Shown here: piece by piece, positions 35,131-43,783 of the stretch
Position numbering within the stretch: the stretch's first letter is position 1
Layout of the letters: the number at the start of each line of letters is the position of its first letter
Source: GM7GCV1 sp965221105
Lineage (GTDB): Bacteria > Pseudomonadota > Gammaproteobacteria > Pseudomonadales > GM7GCV1
DNA: 64,000 nucleotides
NCBI GenBank assembly: GCA_965221105.1
Contig: OZ244871.1
Location: forward strand, 2,480,001-2,544,000
Direction of reading: 5' to 3'
Program-made: the position numbers and the translations under genes
Notes under the pieces: model-generated
What the model was told of the DNA's origin: nothing
Seen by the model: only the letters and a program-made list of their open reading frames with translations
The model's database searches: none

Positions 35131-36918
35131 ATGCGAACAGATTATTGTGGGTGTGTGCGCGCCACGGATATTGACAGAGAAATCAGCCTCTGTGGCTGGG
35201 TGGATCGGCGCAGGGATCACGGCGGCGTTATTTTTATTGATTTGCGTGATCGGGAAGGCATTGTTCAGGTCGTCTTTGATCCCGATGGCGGTGAGCACTT
35301 CAAGACAGCTGATACCGTGCGTCCCGAGTATGTCCTGCGTGTCAGGGGCAGGGTGCGCGCCAGAGATAAAGCGACGGTCAATCCAGACATGGCCACCGGG
35401 GAGGTTGAGGTCTTCGGTGCAGAGCTGGAAATACTGAACATCTCGGATACTCCCTCGTTCCAGCTCGACGAGCATGTTGCAGTGGGCGAGGATGTGCGTC
35501 TCAAGGACCGTTTTCTCGATCTGCGCCGCACCGCCATGCAGAAAAATATGCGACTGCGGGGGCGGATCACCAGCGCCATTCGGAACAATCTGGAGTCCCA
35601 GGGGTTTTTGGATATCGAAACTCCTGTGTTGACTCGGGCCACCCCCGAGGGCGCACGTGACTATCTGGTGCCCAGCCGCACGCACGACGGCAAATTTTTT
35701 GCCCTGCCGCAGTCTCCCCAGCTGTTCAAACAGTTACTTATGGTTTCTGGGTATGATCGCTATTATCAGATTGCCAGATGTTTCCGTGACGAAGACTTGC
35801 GCGCAGACCGCCAGCCGGAGTTTACTCAGGTTGATATCGAGGCGTCCTTCGTTGAGGAGACCGATGTCATGCGGATTGCGCAGGACATGATTTCGGAATT
35901 GTTCAGCACGATATTGTCGGTGGAGCTCGGCGAATTCCCTGTAATGCCCTACGCCCAAGCCATGTCCCGCTTTGGTTCCGACAGGCCTGATCTGCGCATT
36001 CCACTGGAGATGGTCGATGTCGGAGATCTGATGGAAGACGTGGAGTTCAACGTCTTCTCGGGGCCTGCCGGCGACCCTGGCGGACGTGTGGCAGCCATGC
36101 TGGTCAGGAACGGTTGTGAACTACTGAGCCGCAAGCAGATTGATGACTATACGGAATTTGTCGGCATATATGGTGCTAGGGGGCTGGCCTATATTAAATG
36201 CAACGATGTTTTGGATGTTGAGGCGGGGCTGCAGTCGCCCATTGTCAAGTTTCTGCCCGCTGATGTGCGGGGCAACCTTGTCGAGCGACTGGGTGCAGAA
36301 AATGGAGATCTGATATTTTTCGGCGCGGACAGCGCACAAGTGGTGAACGAATCCCTGGGAGCTCTGCGCGTGAAACTGGGCGAGGATCTCGACCTCTACA
36401 CCTGTGACTGGGCGCCACTTTGGGTTGTGGACTTCCCCATGTTTGAAGAGTCCGACGGCGGCTGGACGGCGCTGCACCACCCGTTTACTGCACCATCAGT
36501 GAGTTCGGCAGAGCTCCGGGAGGCACCAGGAGAATCACTGTCCCGTGCCTACGACCTGGTGCTCAATGGCACTGAATTAGGCGGGGGCTCAATCCGTATT
36601 CACGACAGCGACATGCAGATAGCCGTGTTCGAGGTGCTGGGGATTTCCCCACAAAAGGCGGAGGAGAAGTTCGGATTCCTTATGCGGGCACTTCGCTTTG
36701 GCGCTCCACCTCATGGTGGCATAGCACTTGGTCTGGATCGCCTGGTGATGCTCATGGTGGGTGCCGATTCCATCCGCGATGTCATAGCCTTTCCCAAGAC
36801 GCAGTCGGCCCAGTGTCTGATGAGTGACGCGCCCGGCGCAGTTTCCACTACCCAGCTCCGTGAGCTGAATCTGCGTCCGCGAGAGATACGGGACAAGCCG
36901 AAAACAGGACAGGAATAA
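35131..36918 (+). CDS. aspS: Aspartyl-tRNA synthetase
   Basis: This 595-aa class II enzyme of the bacterial type has an N-terminal OB-fold (residues 1-~115), class II motif 2 in CFRDEDLRADRQPEFTQVD, a bacterial GAD-type insertion in the middle (about 290-420), and motif 3 in GGIALGLDRLVML near the C-terminus. It loads Asp on tRNA-Asp; whether it also loads tRNA-Asn cannot be decided here. Length is normal. It starts with ATG after AGAGAAC and precedes yebC by 32 bp. Confidence 0.95.
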   Translation: MRTDYCGCVRATDIDREISLCGWVDRRRDHGGVIFIDLRDREGIVQVVFDPDGGEHFKTADTVRPEYVLRVRGRVRARDKATVNPDMATGEVEVFGAELEILNISDTPSFQLDEHVAVGEDVRLKDRFLDLRRTAMQKNMRLRGRITSAIRNNLESQGFLDIETPVLTRATPEGARDYLVPSRTHDGKFFALPQSPQLFKQLLMVSGYDRYYQIARCFRDEDLRADRQPEFTQVDIEASFVEETDVMRIAQDMISELFSTILSVELGEFPVMPYAQAMSRFGSDRPDLRIPLEMVDVGDLMEDVEFNVFSGPAGDPGGRVAAMLVRNGCELLSRKQIDDYTEFVGIYGARGLAYIKCNDVLDVEAGLQSPIVKFLPADVRGNLVERLGAENGDLIFFGADSAQVVNESLGALRVKLGEDLDLYTCDWAPLWVVDFPMFEESDGGWTALHHPFTAPSVSSAELREAPGESLSRAYDLVLNGTELGGGSIRIHDSDMQIAVFEVLGISPQKAEEKFGFLMRALRFGAPPHGGIALGLDRLVMLMVGADSIRDVIAFPKTQSAQCLMSDAPGAVSTTQLRELNLRPREIRDKPKTGQE

Positions 36919-36950
36919 CCGGAAACAGCAATACGGAGGGTGAGGTTGTT

Positions 36951-37745
36951 ATGGCCGGTCATTCCAAATGGGCCAACATCAGGCACAGGAAAGCTGCGGT
37001 CGATGCAAAGCGCGGCAAGGCGTTCACCAAGATCATTCGTGAGCTTGTAGTTGCCGCGAAGGGTGGCTCGAATCCCGAGGACAATCCGCGCCTCAGAGGG
37101 GCGGTCGACAAGGCGTTGGCGGCCAACATGAAGAAGGACACCATTGAGAAGGCCATTGTCCGTGGTTCGGGGAATGCGGAAGGTGACAATTACGAAGAAT
37201 GCACCTACGAAGGCTATGCGCCGGGCGGTGTCGCTGTGCTGGTTGAATGCATGACCGACAATCGCAATCGGACTGTTGCTGAGATCAGACACACCTTTAC
37301 CAGGCGCGGCGGTAACCTTGGCACTGATGGTTCTGTAGCCTACCTGTTTTCCCGCCGTGGGCATCTGTTCTACCCCGCAGGTATCGACGAAGAAGCCCTG
37401 ATGGAAGCTGCGCTGGAGGCTGGTGTTGAGGATTTCGAGCCCGACGGTGAAGGAGCAGTCGACATTTACACCCCCTGGGAGCAATTCCCCAAGATCAGGG
37501 AAGGTCTGGCTGATGCCGGCTTTGAACCTGAATCTGCCCAGATCACCATGATTGCCTCCACACTCGTGCTCCTCGAAAAGCCAGAGGCAGAAAAGCTTCT
37601 CGATATGGTCGATCAGCTGGAAGATCTCGACGACATTCAGAATGTGTATACCAATGCGGACATTCCGGTTGCCGTGATGGAAGAACTCGCAGGATATTCT
37701 GTTGGCAAATATCTTACGCCTGCTAATAAAAAAAACGTATCATGA
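36951..37745 (+). CDS. yebC: YebC/PmpR family protein
   Basis: This 264-aa protein carries the family start MAGHSKWANIRHRKAAVDAK and later segments GYAPGGVAVLVECMTDN and RGGNLGTDGSVAYLF. YebC-type proteins bind DNA or aid ribosomes at polyproline stretches. It is normally followed by the Holliday-junction genes ruvC-ruvA-ruvB, but here it is followed by a catalase-peroxidase gene. Its last codon overlaps the ATG of a 49-codon frame (ATGA). Confidence 0.93.
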   Translation: MAGHSKWANIRHRKAAVDAKRGKAFTKIIRELVVAAKGGSNPEDNPRLRGAVDKALAANMKKDTIEKAIVRGSGNAEGDNYEECTYEGYAPGGVAVLVECMTDNRNRTVAEIRHTFTRRGGNLGTDGSVAYLFSRRGHLFYPAGIDEEALMEAALEAGVEDFEPDGEGAVDIYTPWEQFPKIREGLADAGFEPESAQITMIASTLVLLEKPEAEKLLDMVDQLEDLDDIQNVYTNADIPVAVMEELAGYSVGKYLTPANKKNVS

Positions 37746-37891
37746 GGATAAACAGAATTGATTTCCGCTATCTGCCGCACCGTTTTACGCTGCCCGCAGA
37801 GGATTCGGCCATGCCTGCGCCCTTCAGACACCCACAGGGCCTTGTGCATGGATCAGGTGATCCGGGCGTATTCACCCCCATAGAGGTATAG
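37742..37891 (+). CDS. Small frame coupled to yebC, before katG
   Basis: A 49-codon frame starts on the ATGA overlap with yebC and ends 2 bp before the katG start. Its last codons contain the GAGG that is the katG ribosome site. The peptide (MRINRIDFRYLPHRFTLPAE...) has no recognised family, no membrane helix and many basic and Pro residues. It could be a translational coupler or simply untranslated spacer. Confidence 0.3.
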   Translation: MRINRIDFRYLPHRFTLPAEDSAMPAPFRHPQGLVHGSGDPGVFTPIEV

Positions 37892-37893
37892 TC

Positions 37894-40125
37894 ATGCTCA
37901 AATATAGTATCCCACACAGCGTAATATTGACGATTGTACTGGCGCTGCTGACACCCGCCAGTTCTGTGTTTGCGGATGGTCAGCCTACATCCAACAAGTT
38001 CTGGTGGCCGGACCAACTGGATCTCGCACCACTGCGTCAGCATGCCGCCGAGGCTGATCCTCTTGGTGACGATTTTGACTATGCCGTGGCCTTCAATGCC
38101 CTTGATCTTGCTGCCGTGAAGCAGGATATAGAGGTCTTAATGACTGATTCACAGGACTGGTGGCCCGCCGATTACGGCCACTACGGACCCTTTTTCATAC
38201 GTATGGCTTGGCACAGTGCTGGTGTCTATCGGGTTGATGACGGCCGAGGCGGTGCCGCTGGCGGGCAGCAACGATTCGAACCGCTCAACAGCTGGCCGGA
38301 TAATGGTAATCTCGACAAGGCCCGGCGACTGCTGTGGCCCATCAAGCAGAAGTATGGCGCAGGCCTGTCCTGGGCGGATCTCATGGTCTTGACCGGAAAT
38401 GTCGCCTTGGAATCCATGGGTTTCAGAACCCTTGGTTTTGCGGGCGGGCGTGAAGATGATTGGGAAGCCGATCTGATGTACTGGGGCCCTGAACATCAAT
38501 TCCTGGCGGATGAACGCTATACCGGTGACAGGGAACTGGAGAAGCCTCTTGCCGCGGTTCAGATGGGTCTGATTTATGTAAATCCTGAAGGTCCCAACGG
38601 CAATCCCGATCCCGTACTGGCGGCCCGGGATATTCGCGAAACCTTTGGTCGCATGGCAATGAATGATGAAGAGACAGTCGCCCTCATTGCCGGCGGACAT
38701 ACATTCGGAAAGGCACATGGTGCCCACAGCCCTGAAAACTGTATTGGCCCCGAACCTGCTGCAGCCGGTATTGAAGAACAGGGTTTTGGATGGACCAGCA
38801 CATGTGGCTCGGGTACTGGTGCAGATACCATTACCAGCGGTCTGGAAGGTGCCTGGACGCACAGTCCCGTCCAATGGACGCATAGCTTCCTGTCCAACCT
38901 GTTTGCGTACGAGTGGGTGCAAACCAAAAGCCCGGCGGGTGCTACCCAGTGGATCCCCGCAGATGGACAGGCATCGGATCTGGTCCCTGATGCGCATGAT
39001 CCCTCAAAGCGGCACGCACCTATCATGCTCACAACTGATCTCTCACTGAAGTACGATCCCAGCTATCGTGAGATATCCAGACGCTTTCTTGACAACCCTC
39101 AAGATTTTGAAGATGCCTTTGCGAAAGCCTGGTTTAAACTCACCCACAGGGATATGGGACCGCGTGCACGCTACCTTGGATCGGATGTACCAACCGAGGT
39201 AATGCCGTGGCAAGACCCTGTTCCACCGATTGAGCACGATCTGATCAACATGCGAGATATCAGGCGACTCAAGGCGGCAGTGCTGGAGTCGGGGCTCACC
39301 CCGCCCGAACTTATACGAACTGCCTGGGCATCTGCATCCAGCTATCGCGGCACTGATATGCGCGGAGGAGCCAACGGTGCACGGGTTCGACTGGCACCCC
39401 AGAAAAACTGGGAAGTGAACGACCCTGATGAGTTGACACAAGTATTGCGGCGTTTGGAGGGGATTCAGCAATCATTCAACGAGGCCGCAAGTAACAGGCA
39501 GGTGTCTCTGGCCGATCTGATCGTGCTGGCTGGTGCCGCCGCTATCGAACAGGCTGCCCGGGAAGCGGGGCATGAAGTCGTGGTGCCGTTCTCGCCAGGA
39601 CGCAATGATGCTACACAGGATCAGACCGATGCAGCGTCCTTTGCTGTCCTCGAACCCACCGCGGACGGCTTTCGCAATTATTTTGGTGAGGGGAACCGGC
39701 GATCACCAGCTGAGATGCTGGTCGAGCGTGCCCATATGTTGACCTTAACCGTGCCGGAAATGACTGTCTTAGTAGGCGGTATGCGAGTACTGAATGCCAA
39801 TACAGGTCAGGTCGAACATGGCGTGTTCACTGACAACCCCGGGGCATTGAGCAATGACTTCTTTGTCAACATGCTGGATATGTCGACCCAATGGAATAAA
39901 GCTTCTGGATCAGAAGGTCTTTACGAGGGTCACAGCCGTGATACAGGCGAACTCAGGTGGACGGCGACTCCCGTCGACCTTATTTTTGGCTCCCATTCAG
40001 AATTGCGGGCAATTGCTGAAGTGTACGCAGCTGACGATGGCGAGGAGAGGTTTGTGCGTGACTTTGTTGAAGCCTGGGTGAAGGTCATGACCCTTGATCG
40101 CTTTGATCTGGACCGGCGCAGCTGA
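37894..40125 (+). CDS. katG: Exported catalase-peroxidase
   Basis: This 743-aa bifunctional haem catalase-peroxidase has a clear signal peptide (about 1-27, MLKYSIPHSVILTIVLALLT to FADG), so it should work in the periplasm, as the KatP and KatG2 types do. Distal haem residues are in RMAWHSAGVYR, the Tyr of the Met-Tyr-Trp adduct is in MGLIYVNPEG, and the proximal His is in IAGGHTFGKAHG. The second, haem-less repeat is complete. It would detoxify peroxide outside the cytoplasm. It lies immediately downstream of yebC, and a candidate terminator follows the stop. Confidence 0.94.
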   Translation: MLKYSIPHSVILTIVLALLTPASSVFADGQPTSNKFWWPDQLDLAPLRQHAAEADPLGDDFDYAVAFNALDLAAVKQDIEVLMTDSQDWWPADYGHYGPFFIRMAWHSAGVYRVDDGRGGAAGGQQRFEPLNSWPDNGNLDKARRLLWPIKQKYGAGLSWADLMVLTGNVALESMGFRTLGFAGGREDDWEADLMYWGPEHQFLADERYTGDRELEKPLAAVQMGLIYVNPEGPNGNPDPVLAARDIRETFGRMAMNDEETVALIAGGHTFGKAHGAHSPENCIGPEPAAAGIEEQGFGWTSTCGSGTGADTITSGLEGAWTHSPVQWTHSFLSNLFAYEWVQTKSPAGATQWIPADGQASDLVPDAHDPSKRHAPIMLTTDLSLKYDPSYREISRRFLDNPQDFEDAFAKAWFKLTHRDMGPRARYLGSDVPTEVMPWQDPVPPIEHDLINMRDIRRLKAAVLESGLTPPELIRTAWASASSYRGTDMRGGANGARVRLAPQKNWEVNDPDELTQVLRRLEGIQQSFNEAASNRQVSLADLIVLAGAAAIEQAAREAGHEVVVPFSPGRNDATQDQTDAASFAVLEPTADGFRNYFGEGNRRSPAEMLVERAHMLTLTVPEMTVLVGGMRVLNANTGQVEHGVFTDNPGALSNDFFVNMLDMSTQWNKASGSEGLYEGHSRDTGELRWTATPVDLIFGSHSELRAIAEVYAADDGEERFVRDFVEAWVKVMTLDRFDLDRRS

Positions 40126-40170
40126 GCCGGGCTGCAGCCGCCAGTACCAGCCAACAGACTGATCAAAACC

Positions 40171-40200
40171 AGGCCCCCCGATTACAGAGGAGCCTTTTTT
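40171..40200 (+). terminator. Rho-independent terminator after katG
   Basis: An AGGC..CC / GG..GCCT hairpin with one mismatch and a 9-nt loop is followed by TTTTTT. It lies 46 bp after the katG stop and overlaps the last codons of the converging tatD gene. Confidence 0.6.
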
Positions 40201-41030
40201 GTGTCGAGACCGAAAAAGGATTCGGCATTTCGCCGGGTCTGGTCGGCGAGTACTGAGCTGTCCAGGGAGTAGCATTCCGCCAGCTTGGTCAATACCCAGC
40301 GCAAAAATGACGGCTCGTTGCGCCCTGATTTGCCGGGGTGGTCATCGATCGGCATATTGGCCGGCAGCAGGTAGGGTGCATCGGTTTCGATCATCAGTCG
40401 CTCCAGGGGAATCCGGCTGACGATCCCGGCCAGTTCGCTACCACGTCTTGGATCGCACACCCAGCCGGTGATGCCAATGTAGAACCCTCGCTCTAGATAC
40501 GCGTCCAGAGCCGCTGCCGATCCTGTAAAACAATGAATCACAATTCCTGGAAGACTGTCTCGATACTCGTCCAAAAGGCTAATCTGCCGGTCAAATGCGT
40601 CTCTCTCGTGAAGGAACATGGGCGTGCATTTTTCACAGGCAAGTTCCAAGTGAGCTCGGAAGCTGGTTTCCTGATCGCCGGGCGGTGAATAATTACGATT
40701 GAAATCGAGTCCTGTTTCTCCGAGGGCAACTACGTTTGGGTCCGCAAGAAGCGTGCGGAGATGCGTGCCTGAACTTCGGTCCCACTCGGACGCATGGTGC
40801 GGATGGATCCCGGCGGTTGAGTAAAGTCGTGGGAATCGCCTGCCACCGCCATTCTCATGAACGCTGTTATATTGATTGCAGATCGCAACAGCCCGGCGGC
40901 TTGATTCCAAACTGGCCCCTGTGACAATGATGGTCTCAACACCGGCTTGTCTGGCACGAAGCAGGGCTTCGTCCAGATCCCTCTGAAATCTGGAACTGGT
41001 CAGGTTAGCGCCGATATCTATCATTGGCAT
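40182..41030 (-). CDS. tatD: TatD family metal-dependent DNase
   Basis: This 282-aa TIM-barrel nuclease has MIDIGANLTSSRF at the N-terminus, STAGIHPHHASEWD, ETGLDFNRNY (metal-binding Glu), and ETDAPYLLP near the end (Asp ligand). TatD removes 3' ends of DNA and RNA and helps repair peroxide damage, which fits beside katG. It starts 6 bp after the stop of slt, so the two are co-transcribed. Confidence 0.92.
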   Translation of the reverse strand: MPMIDIGANLTSSRFQRDLDEALLRARQAGVETIIVTGASLESSRRAVAICNQYNSVHENGGGRRFPRLYSTAGIHPHHASEWDRSSGTHLRTLLADPNVVALGETGLDFNRNYSPPGDQETSFRAHLELACEKCTPMFLHERDAFDRQISLLDEYRDSLPGIVIHCFTGSAAALDAYLERGFYIGITGWVCDPRRGSELAGIVSRIPLERLMIETDAPYLLPANMPIDDHPGKSGRNEPSFLRWVLTKLAECYSLDSSVLADQTRRNAESFFGLDTKKAPL

Positions 41031-41036
41031 ATGCTC

Positions 41037-43022
41037 TCATTGGGCGCCGTTTTGCCGTGCACCGACAAAAAGCTGCGGGGACATGGTGATGAGCGGCGCC
41101 TCCAGGCCAAGCTTTAACGCATACACGGCCGAGTGGGTCATAACGTGTTTGACATACCTGCGGGTTTCCCGAAAAGGTATTACCTCAATCCACACATCCA
41201 GCGGCCACTCGCCCGCAGAGTTTCGTGTCCAGGTTCGTACGCGACTGATGCCTGCGTTGTAGGCAGCGGTTGCATAGATCATGTTTCCGCCGAAAGTCGC
41301 CATGCCTTTGCGGAGATAGGCTCCACCCAGCAGGGCGTTGTACTCAGGCTCCCGCAGTCTGTCGCGTTCATAACGGACTCCTGTCTTACTGGCCATCGTA
41401 CGAGCCGTAGCTGGCAAAATTTGAGTCAAGCCAACCGCACCTGCGGGGGAGCGTATATCTGGAGCAAAACTGCTTTCCTGACGTGCGATTCCATACAACC
41501 AGGCCAGGGATACCTTGTTTTCTGCTGCTGCCTTCCTCAACGCAGATTCAAAGGCGAGGGGAAAGCGCACATGCAGATTGTCCCATTGTGCCGCCTTGGC
41601 GATGGAGACAATTGCAGAATAAGGCAGATTGAGCTCGTATGCAGCTTGACCTGCAACAATGGCATCCTCTTCGCTAAGATGCCAGAGGAAGATGTTCCAG
41701 GCATTGCGGGCATTCAGGGAGTAGCCAACGGCGTTCAGTTCGTACGCCTGCTGAACAGCGGGATTGGATTTTATTCGGGCGAGACTCTCAGGATCTGATA
41801 GTGTGAAGGCATCTTTCAGCGTCAGATCCTCCTCGATCAAAAGGCTGGCAAGATGACTGTAAAAGGATCGCCTGCCTGCCAAATCCGCAAACTTTTCCGC
41901 AGCAGTTTGGCCCAGTGCACTGGAAGCACGGGCAGTCCAGTATTGCCACTTGTCGGTAGCAGCTGATTCAGCATCCAGAAACGCTGACCAGTCGAGCACA
42001 GCGTGCCAGTCGAGATCCCTGAGGCTGGATTGCAATTGCCAGTCAAGCTGCTGTTCCCGGATCAGTGTTGGATATCTGCTGGCAAGATCAAGAGCTCGCT
42101 GGGCCTGATCCTTGCGGGTCCAGCTTTTCATCAGTGCCTCTAGGAGGGACTGCTGCTGTACCGGGTCAAACAGACCATCTCCCTCTCCGACAGCACCTGC
42201 ACTCACCAGATCCTCGAAGATTCGTTGTGCTGTCTGCGGATCAGTTTCTGCCAACTGTCTGAGCCCGAATGTAAACACTTCAATCTGGCCGTGGTTTTGC
42301 AGGTCGAAACGGGAGTTATCCAAAACGAGCTTGGGGTTCCCGCGAACGCTATGGTAGAGCCGTATGCGATCACGGATAGCAGCGGATTTGACGAGCTGAG
42401 CCAGATAGCGAGCCAAGCCGTACTGCCGTGCCTGTCTTGCCAGAAGAAAACGCTTCCAAATGTACTCCTCATTGAAGGCAGCCGATGTGCGCCAACTTGC
42501 AAACAATGGATCACATTCGGCAGGTTGTGATGTCCCGACCAGCCAGATTCGAGGTGCTTCCTCGTGAGCCCTATCAGCATCGCCCGTAGCGATAAGAGCT
42601 TCGAGATACATGCACTCGGACTTTGTGCTGGGTTCAATATGCTGATAATGACGGATATAGTCATGGAACTGCCGACGTGCGTTGAGAACGATCAGCCAGC
42701 GCAATCGGGTCTTCTCGCCCGCCCAGGTACCTGCGTTTCTATCAATAAAAGATTCCACCTCCTCGGGTTTTACTCGATAGAGGTCACGCAGCAGAATATT
42801 TTTTTCAAGATAGGGAACCAACGGATACCCGCTCAAAGCCTGGATGGCTTTCCTGGCACGAGTGATTCTGCCAGCAGAGATATCACGATCTGTGCGCAGA
42901 AAGAGTTTGCGTTGCTCTGTAAGGATATTCGCTGGTTCCAGATCAGTGATCGAGGCACATGCGGAAACGGAGAACGTGAAAGTGATGAGCAACGGAATGA
43001 CCCATGCGGGTACTACTGACAT
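41037..43022 (-). CDS. slt: Soluble lytic murein transglycosylase
   Basis: This 661-aa Slt70-type enzyme has a signal peptide with a possible lipobox (SVSAC), a long superhelical U/L domain (about 40-480), and the C-terminal SLT catalytic domain. The catalytic Glu is in GIARQESSFAPDIRSPAGAV, followed by GLTQILPATARTMA and YATAAYNAGISRVRTW. It cleaves peptidoglycan between MurNAc and GlcNAc, releasing anhydro-muropeptides, whose recycling involves the NagZ encoded later in the window. It is divergent from the gene at 43190. Confidence 0.93.
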   Translation of the reverse strand: MSVVPAWVIPLLITFTFSVSACASITDLEPANILTEQRKLFLRTDRDISAGRITRARKAIQALSGYPLVPYLEKNILLRDLYRVKPEEVESFIDRNAGTWAGEKTRLRWLIVLNARRQFHDYIRHYQHIEPSTKSECMYLEALIATGDADRAHEEAPRIWLVGTSQPAECDPLFASWRTSAAFNEEYIWKRFLLARQARQYGLARYLAQLVKSAAIRDRIRLYHSVRGNPKLVLDNSRFDLQNHGQIEVFTFGLRQLAETDPQTAQRIFEDLVSAGAVGEGDGLFDPVQQQSLLEALMKSWTRKDQAQRALDLASRYPTLIREQQLDWQLQSSLRDLDWHAVLDWSAFLDAESAATDKWQYWTARASSALGQTAAEKFADLAGRRSFYSHLASLLIEEDLTLKDAFTLSDPESLARIKSNPAVQQAYELNAVGYSLNARNAWNIFLWHLSEEDAIVAGQAAYELNLPYSAIVSIAKAAQWDNLHVRFPLAFESALRKAAAENKVSLAWLYGIARQESSFAPDIRSPAGAVGLTQILPATARTMASKTGVRYERDRLREPEYNALLGGAYLRKGMATFGGNMIYATAAYNAGISRVRTWTRNSAGEWPLDVWIEVIPFRETRRYVKHVMTHSAVYALKLGLEAPLITMSPQLFVGARQNGAQ

Positions 43023-43189
43023 AGGCTTTGTCCAGGAGTCGGTGCGTTGTAAATCGCTTGATGCAGAAACCGTATTTCGGATTGGGTTATTCTGCCGTAA
43101 AGTGCGCGTGCTGTGAATGTGTGCCGGAGATTTTTATCACGGCCCAGTTCAGGCGTGGATAAACTATTCAAGGGGAAGTTATCAGGTCG

Positions 43190-43636
43190 ATGTTCTGGTT
43201 GTTTTTGACGGGGGCATGCCTATTTGTGTTGGGCGGAGTGATGACTGTGAGGCCCAGCAAGGCACAGAGGCGCATTGCGAGTTTGCGAGCGACAGCTCTC
43301 CGACGTGGATTTCTTGTCAGGCTGCCTGTGTCGCTGAATTTCCCCGACAGTGCCAGAGCGTCCAGATCAGAGTTCCCCTACTATTGCATGCACCTTTCAG
43401 ACGCATCCCTTGCGGGACTTTTTGTGCACATAAAGCGAGACACCCCTCATATCCGGGAAGGAGAACCGGCGGCAATTGCCCGGTCGGTACTGGAGGCTCT
43501 GCCCGCCTCATATGATGCTGTGTATCTCGGTGGCGGACTGCTGGGGATCAGTTGGGACGAGGGACATGAGTCGGAAGTGCCTGAGGAGCTGGTACAGGCG
43601 CTTGAAAAGCTCAAAAAAGAGCTTTGTAGCATTTAG
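43190..43636 (+). CDS. Conserved small membrane-anchored protein
   Basis: This 148-aa protein has one N-terminal membrane helix (about 2-20, FWLFLTGACLFVLGGVMTV), a basic patch (RPSKAQRRIASLRATALRR) and a soluble domain (PYYCMHLSDASLAGLFVH, LPASYDAVYLGGGLLGISWD). No functional motif is visible. Proteins of this plan occur in front of topA in Gammaproteobacteria as far as I recall, so it is probably conserved but uncharacterised. topA follows 147 bp later on the same strand. Confidence 0.65.
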   Translation: MFWLFLTGACLFVLGGVMTVRPSKAQRRIASLRATALRRGFLVRLPVSLNFPDSARASRSEFPYYCMHLSDASLAGLFVHIKRDTPHIREGEPAAIARSVLEALPASYDAVYLGGGLLGISWDEGHESEVPEELVQALEKLKKELCSI

Positions 43637-43783
43637 GGCTTCCGTTTTGGGTAAATTTGTAGTTTAAATAAAAAAGGAACTGAGAGGGACGGTGATCGAG
43701 GTCTGTCCGGAAGCCGATTTGGTTCTGAGCTCCACCACACCGCTGTATTTTCTAGAAATCTGTACTTACAAGGCATGACCTGA

